From: Blepharisma stoltei
Taxonomy: Eukaryota > Ciliophora > Heterotrichea > Heterotrichida > Blepharismidae
DNA length: 64,000 bases
Assembly: GCA_914767885.1 (NCBI GenBank)
Contig: CAJZBQ010000022.1
Span: 248,001 to 312,000, forward strand
Direction: 5' to 3'
How positions within the stretch are numbered: position 1 is the first letter of the stretch; every line of letters starts with the position of its first letter. The notes under the pieces are model-generated. The model was not told the DNA's origin, made no database searches, and saw only the letters and a program-made list of their open reading frames with translations. The position numbers and the translations under genes are program-made. Shown here in pieces: positions 44,751 to 55,598 of the stretch.

Positions 44751-47700
44751 ATGTCTGATATAGAAATCCCACTACTAGAAGCTCATAAAACAGAAACAGA
44801 AATAGAAGCAAATAAAAAAGGAATTACCAAAGCAGCTACCCGTGATAATGAAAGTCTTTCAAAGTTTAGTGACGAAGAAAGAGTAAATAGTTATTTTATC
44901 AAGCAAGCAATCCCAAAAATAAAGCGTTACTTATCAAACAATCTTCCGAATCTCATCGGGAAGACCAGAAGATCTGCTATTTCTATCGACATCTCATCAA
45001 GTTTAAAAGAAATCCTAATTCCGTGCTATGATGGAATCTTAGTCTATAATAATTTAGAAGACCCCAGTAAAACTAAAGAAATAAAAATTTCTGAAAAAGT
45101 CCTAACTAATGCCATTTTCAGCAAAAATGATACAGCAGCTATTGTAGGGTGCAGGGATAAGAAATTGTATATTATAGAATTGAATAATCTGAATATGACA
45201 ATTCTTTCAGGGCACGATTCTTCGATAACTATGATTGCAACAACACCAGATAAAACATTTTTGTTTTCAATTAGCAGCAGAAATGAAGTTTTTAAATGGA
45301 ATATTAACAAAAAATCATTTTCTGAGATATACTTATTTAACAAGAATAGCCCACTAGGAAGCATTTTTTTGGTTGGCCGGACAATAGCTGGCTTGCCAAA
45401 TTCATTGGCATGCCATATTGTCTAGCTAACCAAATTTAAAAATGGCGAACCAAAAAATGCTCCTTAATGGGCTATTCTTGGCAAACAGGTATATCAAGTT
45501 TTGGAATTTTCAGTCAGAGTCATTATGATAAACTTGATGTTTCTCAAAAAATGGTTGCATTTCTTAGCAATAAAGGAATGGCCTGCTTATTTTCATTAGA
45601 CGGTGACAGATTTGGAGAAATGCAGTATAAAAAACGCTTGGAGTTCATAAAAATATCTCCTATGGAAGATTATGTTATTCTATCCACAGATGATGCAGTA
45701 ATAATATTAGATATCCATATGACTATTTTGCATGAAATCACAACTCAGCAGGTCCCTGCATCTTTGTCAATAACAGACAAATCCATCTTAATAGGAAACA
45801 GATTTGGAAAGCTTACGTTTTTCGATGTAATTGAGCTTACCTCAATGAGCACTCCTACATCAAATTGCTCAATTGAATGCATTTCTTATCAAATTAAAAA
45901 TGATTCTATATATATGTGTGATATTGAAGGAAACTTGTTTTGCATGAAAAACCCAGGCGCTGATTTTTCTTATAAGCTTCAAGATATTCCTTATCAGTTG
46001 GTTGATTTTTCACATAATAGCAAGAAATTGGTGTATAAAGATTTAATGCCATTTATACAAGAATTAGACTTGAATAGTTATAAAAGCAAACATTTAATAG
46101 AAAATGAAGACTGGGCAGATAACTTGTTAGTTATGAAAGATAAACTGGTTTTATCGAACTCTCAGTTTATTAGTGTTGTTAATTTGGATACTAAAGAAGA
46201 GGAAAGCAGAATTAGTCTTGATATGAATGAAGAAACTATAAATTTTGTGATAGAAAGCCAAGATTGCTCTTTATTAGCATTTGGTGGAAAGCTGGGATCG
46301 CTGATTGTAATGAATTTGAATGAAAGAGCAATTAGGATTAAAATGAAAGAGCACTTGAATTCGTTGAAATGTGCGGTATTTAGTATGGATAACTCAATGG
46401 TTATGTCTGGAAGCTCAGATAAAACGATTATTGTTTGAAATTTAATTGAAAATAGGGTAATGAATACTCTTGTTGGCCATACAAGAGCAGTGCGTTCATT
46501 AGAATGTTTAAGAGATAGCAAAACACTTATATCAGGAGGGAAAGATTCAACAATTAGATTTTGGGATATAAATGCTGGGTATCAAACATACCTGATAAGC
46601 ACTCAGCAGCATAAAATAGTTGGGCTGTATGCTATGAAAGATTACCCTTATTTACTCTCTTGTGGCAATGAAGGATCAATTACTTTCTGAGATTTAAATA
46701 CATATGAGCAAATTTTTTCAAGCCTTATAAGCCCGAAAACATCTAGAATGAAGCTATCTCCTAATGAAGATTATATTTTGTATACATCTAGAAGGGATTC
46801 ATATATAATAAACAATCCAGTTAAAGCACACACAATAGAAATATCAGGCCCAGGCTCCCAAAAGTATGATTTTATGAAATATCTTGACTCATTGATGACT
46901 GTAACTCCTCTTCAGCACGATAAAGAGATGGATAATGTTTAATTGATCCTGGGAATTTAATTGTCCCTTCTCACAGTAATGCTCCATAAAGATAACTCCA
47001 AATGATGTCACGGCTTATAGATGGCCTCCACCTAACCTAGGCAGAAACCTCGATTTCTTGGTAGAGATTTCCCTAATCCACCAGTTCACTGCGGATTTTG
47101 CATAATCCCCTATTTTCAGCTCGAGGCCATGCCCATGTTGCACAAACCTTGCAACCGCTGGCGATATCGCCTTTGTCTTCAAGCCCATTTACAAAAAAGA
47201 GACTTGTGCCCTTGAAAGCCATCTAGTCTGCCTTTCCCTCTTCCCTTAGTTAGTCTAAAAGTAAAACTTAGCAGCTTGACAAAGAATTACAAAACTCTAC
47301 TTCTCGAATCACCAAAATCAGCGAAAATAATATTTGTCTCTCAATGATAAATCAATTCTTGGGTGGCCCTTTTAAAATAATATCTTATACACATAAAGAC
47401 CTCCGGTATTGAGAGAGCAGGTTTCTTGTAATCATAATTTTATGTATAATAAAGAGATGGATAAATGAGCAGTAATGCCATACTGCTTTACCTCAAAACA
47501 CTTTTACAGCTTCTACAATCACTATGATCATCTTCAAAAATCACTAAATCACAAAATTTCTTTTACAAGTGCTCTTAGTTGTGAAAATCCTTTATCAATC
47601 AGTCTTAAAAGAAAAAACTACGAATGCACCGAAGTGATTGTTGAGAAGTTCGCTGAAATTGCTAATACTCAGCCAAAGTTTTTATCATTGATTAATAATG

Positions 47701-49429
47701 ATATTTTGGTAAAGCTTAACTTTGAGAATTTCCAAAGCCTTAGCAAGCTATATGATAACACTTTTATTAAGTGGCAAGAAATCAAAGCCTCGAAAACAGC
47801 TCCTTGCCCAGCATATGATTTAGTTGACACACTTGATAAGCATGACCATCTGGACCAACAAATTAAAAATAAATATTTCGGGAAGAAAAAAAATATGAGC
47901 CTGTGAAAGAGCTGCTTGAAATTAAATCTAGAAACAGGATCGAATGACTCATCAAAGCTTCTCATTAGTATTAAGGAGGCAAAAAATCCACAGATTATTT
48001 CTACTTTGTTTATTCAATCTCTTATACATTTCAAATGAAATCAGGCATACTTAGTTCATTTAATTCATCTTGCAGTATTTATTTGTTATATAGCTACTCT
48101 TATGCTTGGAGATGGCATAGACAGCACTGCAGCAATAATTATTTCGTTTGCTTTTAATATTTTGTTAGCAATATATGACATATACCAGACTGTAATAGAC
48201 TTTTTACAGATGCAGAAGCATAAGTTTTTTAAGCACTCAATTGAGATTAGCAGATCCCTTTTATTTTTTGCTTATATTATATTCTGGTCTCAAGATATTT
48301 TACTATATTTAGTAACAATATCTTGAATTAATGGATTGTTTTTCTTTCGATTATATAGGCCAACTATGAGAGCATTGAGGTATATCTCTCATATTATCTG
48401 CAAATTAGTCCCAGAAATTATACTAATCATCTACATTATTTTAGCTCTAGGTTTTATTATCTTTTTACAAAGCGCAGAAAGCAGTTTGCTTCACTCATTA
48501 CATATTTCAACTTATTTAGCTTTGAAAAGCTCTGATTTTAGTTCAATCCCAGAAAATGAATTAATTATCACAATTGGGATAATCATCTCTGTCTTTATTT
48601 TATGCTCACTTATCCCGATATGTGAAGAGGTGCACAATAAAGTATTAATGGACCTTGAATGAGATGATAGCATTGAAGATATTGAAATGATTATTGAGTA
48701 TGAAAATTTGTTGATTTGGAAACGAAAAAAAGGAAAGTCTAAATATTTAGTGGCTTGCTTGGAAAAAGAAGTTAAGAAAATTGACAAGCTGAATGGAAAA
48801 ATAAATAAAATCAGCCATAGAGTGAGGTCTGAATTGCAAATTCAACTGGCAGAAATTTCAAAGAACATTAAAGAAAGTTTTTTACTCTTGGAATAAAAAA
48901 TCTCCAAATTGAGCATAATTTTTTTTAATATAAAAATTTTTTAGAAAATGTATTTTAATATAATGCTAATTATTATAGAATTTTAAACAGCTTCCATTTT
49001 TAAAACATAAATTTTTTCCAAACTAAATTACATATTTCTTTCAATTTTTACGAATTGGGTTGCTTTATATTTCTGAAAAAAAAATTCAGCACCTTTCCGC
49101 GAGTCAGTGAAATTTTTTTGGAGATGGTGAGTTAGAGGAAGCTAAAAATGTTCGAGAAAATATTGATAATAAGTATCAAAGATTAGAAGATCACATTAAG
49201 AAAATGGAAAATAAATATGCGGAAAAGCCCACCTTAACAAATATACCTGTTTACCAAGAATCGCCCACTAAGGAGCATTTTTTGGTTCGCCATTCTTAAT
49301 TTGGTTAGCCAGAAAATATGGCATGCCAACGAATTTGGCAAGCCAGTTATTGTTCGGCCAACCAAAAAATGCTCTTTAGTGGGCTATTCTTGGTAAATAA
49401 GTATAGCTCTCATTCTCCTTAAGATCTAA
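44751..49429 (+). CDS. WD40-repeat / ion-channel fusion protein
   Basis: This gives 1191 residues after removing three IESs (45327-45490, 48882-49131, 49242-49401) and the repeat at 46936-47464. The N-terminal two-thirds hold WD40 repeats (GHDSSITMIATTPDKT..., SGSSDKTIIVWNLIENR, GHTRAVRSLECL...IRFWDI, CGNEGSITFWDLN), with three of those Trp encoded by TGA or TGG. Then comes a soluble helical region, six hydrophobic segments (from HLIHLAVFICYIATLML to IIISVFILCSLIPI) with a pore-loop-like stretch before the last, and a C-terminal coiled coil. WD40 domains joined to TRP-like ion-transport domains are common in ciliates. The ion and role are unknown. Without removing the repeat it would look like two genes. 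Confidence 0.8.
45327..45490. mobile_element. Family B palindromic IES (164 bp) in the WD40/channel gene
   Basis: The arms AGAATAGCCCACTAGGAAGCA and TGCTCCTTAATGGGCTATTCT are inverted, with further paired parts (TTTTTTGGTTGGCC / GGCGAACCAAAAAA). ATAT occurs at both borders (GAGATATAC and GGTATATCA). Removal gives SFSEISSFGIF in frame. It is clearly the same family as 49242-49401. Confidence 0.92.
46936..47464. mobile_element. GC-rich retroposon-like insertion in the WD40/channel gene
   Basis: The element proper is 46936-47448. It is flanked by a perfect 16-bp duplication ATAAAGAGATGGATAA (46920-46935 and 47449-47464). The right end ATAATTTTATGTATA is the shared end. The internal GATTTCTTGGTAGAGATTTCCCTAA matches the repeat at 33304. 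Removing it with one repeat joins HDKEMD to KWAVMPYCFTSKH, with TGA as Trp, and fuses the WD40 and channel parts. Confidence 0.88.
48882..49131. mobile_element. Family A-related IES (250 bp) in the WD40/channel gene
   Basis: The borders are TTACTCTTGGAATAAAAAATCTCC and CCGCGAGTCAGTGAAA...GGTGAGTTAG. The ends and core (ATAATGCTAATTATTATAG, CGAATTGGG) are diverged from the family. Removing 250 bp replaces an apparent stop (LLLE then TAA) by IKESFLEEAKNVREN in frame, which extends the coiled coil. Confidence 0.85.
49242..49401. mobile_element. Family B palindromic IES (160 bp) near the 3' end of the WD40/channel gene
   Basis: TTTACCAAGAATCGCCCACTAAGGAGC and GCTCTTTAGTGGGCTATTCTTGGTAAA form the outer arms. 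The inside carries GCATGCCAACGAATTTGGC and neighbours that match 45327-45490. TATA occurs at both borders. Removal gives TLTNIALILLKI then TAA. Confidence 0.85.
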
Positions 49430-49709
49430 TCATTAAATTAATGGCTTTGTTCATTAAGTAGTTTCCTACATAAGTCCGCAAGTTCATCATAAGCTCCTAA
49501 GTCCACTTCTGGTCAAACACATGGCAATTAATCCTCATCTACTTTAATCACACCCATTCCCAGCCCACTTAAAATATGTGGAATGCTGTTTCGATATTTT
49601 ATTATTTATTATAACGCTGCAAATAAATAAATTGTTTTTATATTTACTATATGTAGGGGATAAGAATTATACTAAATGAGTGGTGGCCTCATCTAATAGG
49701 GGAGGCCAT

Positions 49710-51341
49710 CTAAAGAGGGCTTTGGGGGTGGGCTGCTAGGCTGCAATCTATGCTCGACCACACCTCTTCATTATTAGTTATTTGTTCAACTCTTTTAGTA
49801 AGTTCTTCATACTTTGGATCGTTAAATTCTTTTAAAGTACCCAAGGATTGGTAAACAATTTCCATCATTTCTTTTTTTGAATTGGAATCATATGCCTGAA
49901 TAATCATATTCATGCAATAGCATGTTAAATAATCAGAATTTCCTTCTATTTCTATAATCTCTTCTCCTGTACCTTCTACCACTTCTTCTTTTTCTACATA
50001 TTCTATAACTTCGGAACGAGTTTCTTGCTTTCTAATAATTCTCGTTTCGCTGCTTTCTATCTCATATGTGGTTTTAGATTCACTCATAGTTTGGGATCTA
50101 TCTAAAACTTTGCTACTGCTTGTTTGTGAATTACTAAATTGTTTACTAAAATTGCTTATCTGGAGCTTTAAGCTTTCATTTTCTTTTTTTAGACTTTTGA
50201 TTTCTACCTGAACTGTTTCGAATTGTTTTATCTGGCGACTCAACCTTTCATTTTCTTCTTTTAATCTTTGCATATCTATCTGAACTTCTGTGCTTCCCTT
50301 GTTCTTTGCAGCTTCACGCTTTAGTTTTTCATTCTCATCCATAAGGCCACTTATTCTATATTGTAGATCAGTGGTTTCTTTATCCTTTTTGCCAATAATT
50401 TCTTGTGATTTGAATTTTTCAGAAGTAAGTGTTTTTATTATTCCATTAAGACTGCTAATTTCTTTGTTTTTTTCTTCAGCCTGCTTCTTTAATTCACTTT
50501 CAAGTGTTTCAATTTTTAGAGAGTATGATGATCTATAAGAACTCAGATCGTTTTGCAGCTCGACTATTGTATTTTTTAGCTCGTTTTCAACTTTTTGTAG
50601 CTGCATTCTATGAGTTTCTTCCATTCTATTTGTAATATCAAGCATCTTCTTATCAAACTCAGCTTTTATTTCTTCTTTCTCTTTATCAAATATTTCAATC
50701 CTCTTGTCTCTTATACTGATATTTTTCCTCAATTCTTCTAACTCTTGTCTGTATTGTTGTATTTTCCTATTATTTTCTTCGATTTCTATTTTATTTTGAT
50801 CGAGAGTTATCACATATCAATTGATTTGGTCTTCTTTTATTTTCAAAAGATTCTTATCATTCTCATGATCTTTCAGGCATTTTGAAAATAACTCTCTTTG
50901 GTACTCATATTCTTCTCTGAGATGCTTCATGCTTGCTTTTTCTCTTTCATAGCTTTCGATCCTTTTGTGGACTTGTAAAAAGCAAGAGTAGGTGAAATTT
51001 CATAACTCAACGGCCTCTTTATTCCAGGACTCCTCAATTTGTTTGAGATAGAACCTTAGTTCGCCAGATTTGGCTAATAGAAGGGATGATTTTGAGATGA
51101 TTTTTTCTCGATACGCTTTAGTAAACTCTTTTTGACGTCTAAGCTCTTCAAGATACTCGTTTTGCTTGAGGTATTTTTCTTGCCTTTTTCTACGATTGAA
51201 ATCCTCCACAAGTTTTTTGCTGTTTAAGCTTTCTTCTTCCATTTGAATCATTAGATTGTAATTTCTTTGGCTTTCCTTTATAAAACTGGAAATAGGCTCA
51301 TCTGCATATTCAGCGGAGCATTTCCAGCACTTTCTATACAT
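49710..51341 (-). CDS. Coiled-coil protein with Cys-containing N-terminus
   Basis: This gives 543 residues with no IES. TGA encodes Trp in AVELWNFTYS and DQINWYMI. It starts MYRKCWKCSAEYADEP, where the CxxC pair could be a half zinc site. Residues about 40-380 are continuous coiled coil. The C-terminal 110 residues form a separate acidic-then-helical part (VVEGTGEEIIEIEG... then CMNMIIQAYDSNSKKEMMEIVYQSLGTLKEF). I do not recognise the family. The 3' end faces the channel gene (convergent, 280 bp apart). Confidence 0.75.
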
Positions 51342-51558
51342 ATTGGAATATAGATTATTAAAGTTATTTTTAATTAAAATAAGGCTGAAATCATTAAAAG
51401 CAAGGATTTTTTGTAACGCCTAGTGATTTATTACATTAAAGAATTTTCATTTATTTAAACATTTTTCTAGGGATTGACACTATATATAATTATATCTTGT
51501 TGGGCTGTGCATTAATTTAACTATAATTTAATAGCACTAACAACCATTTTAAAATAAA

Positions 51559-52841
51559 ATGAGTGAAGAAAAAGTCAACATCGGCAACTATAAAGGGGTT
51601 ATGCTATGCAATCGTCCTAATCAATCATCAGAAAACTCCAAAAGAAATAGAGCCTTCATTTCAAGAGTTGATCCCAAAGAACCAATAGGTTGGAATCCTG
51701 TTAAAAAGCAAATCTACAATGTCTCTAACTCCTTCCTTGACTAGCGATCAATATTTTTTGCTTTCTAAAAACGTTATTTTTTATATAAAAAATGCATATA
51801 ATCCTTTTAGATTAAAATTTGAGATCTTATCTTTTAATTTGCATAATGTCTGAAATTTAATATAATGTGCAATAAGTTTAATTATATATATTGAATATAT
51901 TTACATAAAAAAAGTTGCTCGCTTAACAAGGGAGGCAATTCTCACAAAAATCAATTTTTCTCTTTAACCAAGAGAAAAAGAGAGTTAAGCCAAAACCTAA
52001 AGAAATCTTAACACGGCATAGAAAATGACTTGCAAGAATCCAGGAAAACCGTATGAAAGCTCTAAAAGAAAACGAAGAAATAGAACGCCAAAAAGCATCC
52101 AAAAAAGAGAATTTCCAAACATCCATGAGCAAACAACGCAAAAGGCTGTTAGGAACAGTAGATCCAGAAGAGAAAAAACAAATCCTATCAGGTCAATACG
52201 AAGAAGAAGATTTAAATAGCAGCAAACCTCGAGCTCAGACAGCAGAACCAAGCACAAAGAAACCGAAATGGGCACTAACTGAAGAAGAAGCAGAAAAACA
52301 AGAAGAAACCGAAGTAGACGACCTACTTAGGTTTGTAGAAGACTTGGATTACGACGAAATCGTCAATGATCTAGAAGTAAAGATGGCACTTGAAGTCGTC
52401 AAAGAAAAAGTCACGAAATTGATTGAGAGCAAGCCAGATTTGAAAGAAAAATTCATCGCAAGACAAGAAGAGAAGAAAAAAGCAAGACTAGAAGGCAGAA
52501 CAATTAAAACAGAAGCTTCAAAAGAAGACACTGACTGGGGCTCTGTCAAAAGTGAGTCAGTTGTACATGACCAAGACTGGGATCCAACTAGCAAAGACGG
52601 CGACCCTAAGAAAAAATATCAAAAACTGGTGAAAAAGATTGCTGATAAGATTTTGAAAGAAAACCCATTCCTTAAAGCGATTCACTCGAATTCGTCGATT
52701 AGGAAACTAATGGAAAATGAAATTCTGACTAGCATTGGGGCACAGCCTCCTGTGGTTTCAGTTGTCAAAGAAACTGCTACAAGAAAAGACGTGATTGATG
52801 CCAGTAATTTGCCTTATCTTCATAGAAATCCAGCAGTTTAA
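51559..52841 (+). CDS. Conserved ciliary-type protein, rejoined across an IES
   Basis: This gives 340 residues after removing the IES at 51726-51985. The first 56 residues contain GNYKGVMLCNRP and VDPKEPIGWNP. The join gives NVSKPKPKEILTRHRKWLARIQENRMKALKENEE, with one TGA as Trp. The rest is highly charged, with FVEDLDYDEIVNDLEVKMAL and a C-terminal LPYLHRNPAV. I have the impression that these motifs belong to a conserved family of ciliated organisms, but I cannot name it safely. Taken as two genes, the downstream part would lack a start until Met at 52053. Confidence 0.75.
51726..51985. mobile_element. Degenerate family A IES (260 bp)
   Basis: It begins TAACTCCTTCCTTGACTAGCG and ends AGAAAAAGAGAGTTAAG, with TAA at both borders. 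The ends are weakly inverted. An internal TTGCTCGCTTAACAAGGGAGG resembles the inner repeat of intact family A copies. Removal gives an in-frame join inside a conserved-looking segment. Confidence 0.7.
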
Positions 52842-52920
52842 CTATAATCTTTATTTATTTATATTTATTAGGAAATTTATCTCAAAATTATAAATTTGAC
52901 GTTACTGATAATTAAAAAAA

Positions 52921-54393
52921 ATGGAAAAAGTCGCCCATAAAGGCGCTACCTTAAGCAATGTTGACAGACTGATATTTGATACATTAAATTCGAGAACATC
53001 TCCACCTTCTAGTCCTATATTTAGCTCAAAATCGCAATCTTATTTCAGAATTTATACATCAAACTCAAGGATAATAAGAAAAGATTTAAATGGCTTCGAA
53101 AGGACTACCCAAGCCACTTTTTGGAACTATCGAATGAAAAAACCTTCAATTGATTATAAAGATTTGCAAAAGCAAACAAGCGGCCAAGATACTTATCTTC
53201 TTCTTGAAAATAGATTTTTTGATACCAGAAGAAACCTATTGCAAGCAAAAAGTGATTTTCTAGATATTAAACGAGATATTGCTACATATGAATATGAATT
53301 TGCTAAAAATGCATCGATAAGTTTGATACTAATGAAAGTAAGCAATGCTTCAGCAAATCTGCCGATTCCTATTGAAGATTTTCAAAATTCTAATTTAAGC
53401 ACTTCAAGCCATCTTCACCTATTAAAAGAAAAATTTTCCCAAATTCATCAGTCAGCTCAGACACATATTTTGAAAAAGAATAAAGAATATGTAAAAGAAA
53501 ATATGGATGTTAGGGCAAAAACAAGCTATAATAAACTTTTTTTAATCTATCAATGTCTCGCAGATTTATCATGTATATGCTGTTCTATTCAAATTTTGAC
53601 AAATTCTTTATATAAAACTATAGTCGCTGTTGCTCTTCTTCCATCTGGCCAATCATTAAAGACTAATATTGATAGAAAAATTATTACTTCAAAAGAAACT
53701 GATTTATCTAAAACAATAAAAAATGACTTAGTACCAAAGCTATTCCTCACAAATAGCAATGACGATTTATTTTTGAATTGGCACGATGACTATGGATCAT
53801 TATTTTTTACCATTATTACTCAAGTTAAAGGATACAAAAAGCCTGTAACACTACTTTTAAAAGAAAAAAGCTCAAAAGGGCTAGTTCTGATATATGGAGA
53901 GACTGAACTAGAAATTGCTTATTCACGATTGCAGATAAAAAAACTGGAAAAGAGTTCTTTACGCCATATAAAAAAGAAGCTAATAAAGCACCTTTATTAT
54001 GATTCGAAAATTGGCCATTTGCAGTGAATTGAAAATGCAAATTCTATGTTTGATAAAAAAGAAAAAAATTCATTATTTTTGGATTTAAATTATATATATG
54101 AAGTTCTTGGTATTAAGCTATTTCATTTTAACTCTTATTTTATGTATGAGCTTGGAGAAGACACATATAAAATCGAAATATGAGTATATAAAGAGCATGC
54201 CATGATTAAAGTATTCAAAAATTTGAAATTAATTGATCAAACTGAATCAGGAGCGCATAATTTTAAATTCGTTACAGATTTGCAAATTCTTGATATTATT
54301 TCCAGTCCATTAACTTTATCTCGATCACTTGAATTCAAATTCTATCTCAAAAGTCTTGAATTTGAATGTTTGAATAGCAGCTTATCAATGTAA
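52921..54393 (+). CDS. Protein of unknown function
   Basis: This gives 490 residues. TGA encodes Trp in GHLQWIENA and KIEIWVYKEHA. There is a Ser/Thr-rich N-terminus (TLNSRTSPPSSPIF), a helical region around residues 90-210 and a C-terminal half with mixed strands (FLNWHDDYGSLFFTIITQVKGY, LIYGETELEIAYSRLQIKKLEKSS). No family was recognised. It starts 79 bp after the previous gene on the same strand. Confidence 0.7.
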
Positions 54394-54777
54394 TGATGCT
54401 TATAATAATATTTTTTGCCTAAATCTAAAAAGAATAAAAGTTTAATAATTCTTTATCAATATTATTTGCTTTTAAAAATGAAAATTCATTTTTATTAATT
54501 ACTTCTTAGTATTTTTCTAGCATAAAAATAATTTTACTATTTTCTTTAAATTTGAGGATCTTTTATTTTACTAAAATAATTTCCAAAATCTTTAAAATTA
54601 TTCTTAGAATCATTATCAGCTAATTAATTTCACTTATTTAAATATGTCCGATTATCTCTGGATATCCTTAAATGGGACTTTGCTTTCTTTTATGAGTAGC
54701 CTCAAGTATATGAATTTAATAAATGTACCAAAAAACCTCTTTTAATGATAAATTAAAATGCAAATTCATATAAAATT
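54394..54777. other. AT-rich convergent spacer
   Basis: Noncoding A/T-rich DNA of about 380 bp between two convergent genes. Nothing was recognised. Confidence 0.5.
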
Positions 54778-55268
54778 TTATAACTTTTTTTGAATGCTTC
54801 CAGATGTCAATCCTTCGCTCAGTTCATCGTATCCTCCTACATGAATTCCTCCAATAAATATGCAGGTTGCCCAATGATGAAGCCCTTTGTGGCGCGTGGA
54901 AGTGAGATTTTCCACGTGTCAAAAAGGGCTCCACATGCGGAGCCCATCTCCCGTATGGAGCCCTTTTCTGGTTTTTGCCCGATGATGGCACATTGAGCGT
55001 CATCATAAGGCATTTATTATATATTCGGAACAGTCGGCTGATTTGTAATTTCTTTAAGCGCGCTTTTTATTGAGTCTCCTTCTTTTTCAGTGTCCACTTC
55101 AATTATTTTAGGCTGAATCTCCATTTTCTTAAACACAGATTTTGTTTGCATGCAATACGGGCAAGTTGTCCTAGAAAACATAATCACAGGATTAGATTCA
55201 ATAAGACTAAGAGCCATTTGTTTCTGTTCGAATGAATGTGTAAAATTCCTTAAAAACAATTTAATCAT
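54778..55268 (-). CDS. Glutaredoxin (dithiol, CPYC)
   Basis: This gives 109 residues after removing the palindromic IES at 54862-55022. Glutaredoxins reduce disulfides and glutathione mixed disulfides. Seen: active site TCPYCMQTK near residue 36, then the cis-Pro motif PTVPNIFIGG and the glutathione-binding GGYDEL, the last two rebuilt only after the IES is removed. The C-terminus SGSIQKKL is typical in length. No targeting sequence is obvious; a short N-terminal extension (MIKLFLRNFTHSFEQ) could be one. Confidence 0.93.
54862..55022. mobile_element. Family B-sized palindromic IES (161 bp) in the glutaredoxin gene
   Basis: It is flanked by ATAT. It contains AAGGGCTCCACATGCGGAGCCC and CGTATGGAGCCCTTTT, which fold on each other, and outer arms GTTGCCCAATGATGA / GATGATGGCACATTGAGC that are partly inverted. 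Removal joins TVPNI to FIGGIHVGG exactly at the conserved cis-Pro segment. The sequence differs from the other family B copies but the size and design are the same. Confidence 0.88.
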
Positions 55269-55598
55269 AATACTTACTCTATCTCAAGCAAGTAAAATTA
55301 AACGAAAAATCCGAATTAGACAAGAAAAGAACACGCTTTATGGCATAAAAAATTTTTATACTCAGCCCAAGCCTCTTTATGACTCAGACTATAAAAATTT
55401 AGCGATCCTATAATTTAAAAATTAAATTATTAGATTGTATTCAAAATATTGCAATTAAAATTTTCAATATAAAACTAAACAATTTTAATTAGGATCTATA
55501 TATAAATTAGCCCTCAATTAATAAACTGTCTTTTCTTAGACAGGGAGCTAATATATTTGAATTCCATATCCTAATTTAAATCCTGGCCATAATATTTA
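55269..55598. other. Divergent spacer between glutaredoxin and the ammonium transporter
   Basis: It holds the likely promoters of both genes. A plus-strand frame ending at 55413 (KIKRKIRIRQEKNTLYG...) looks somewhat protein-like but has no ATG outside the antisense of glutaredoxin. I do not call it a gene. Confidence 0.4.
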
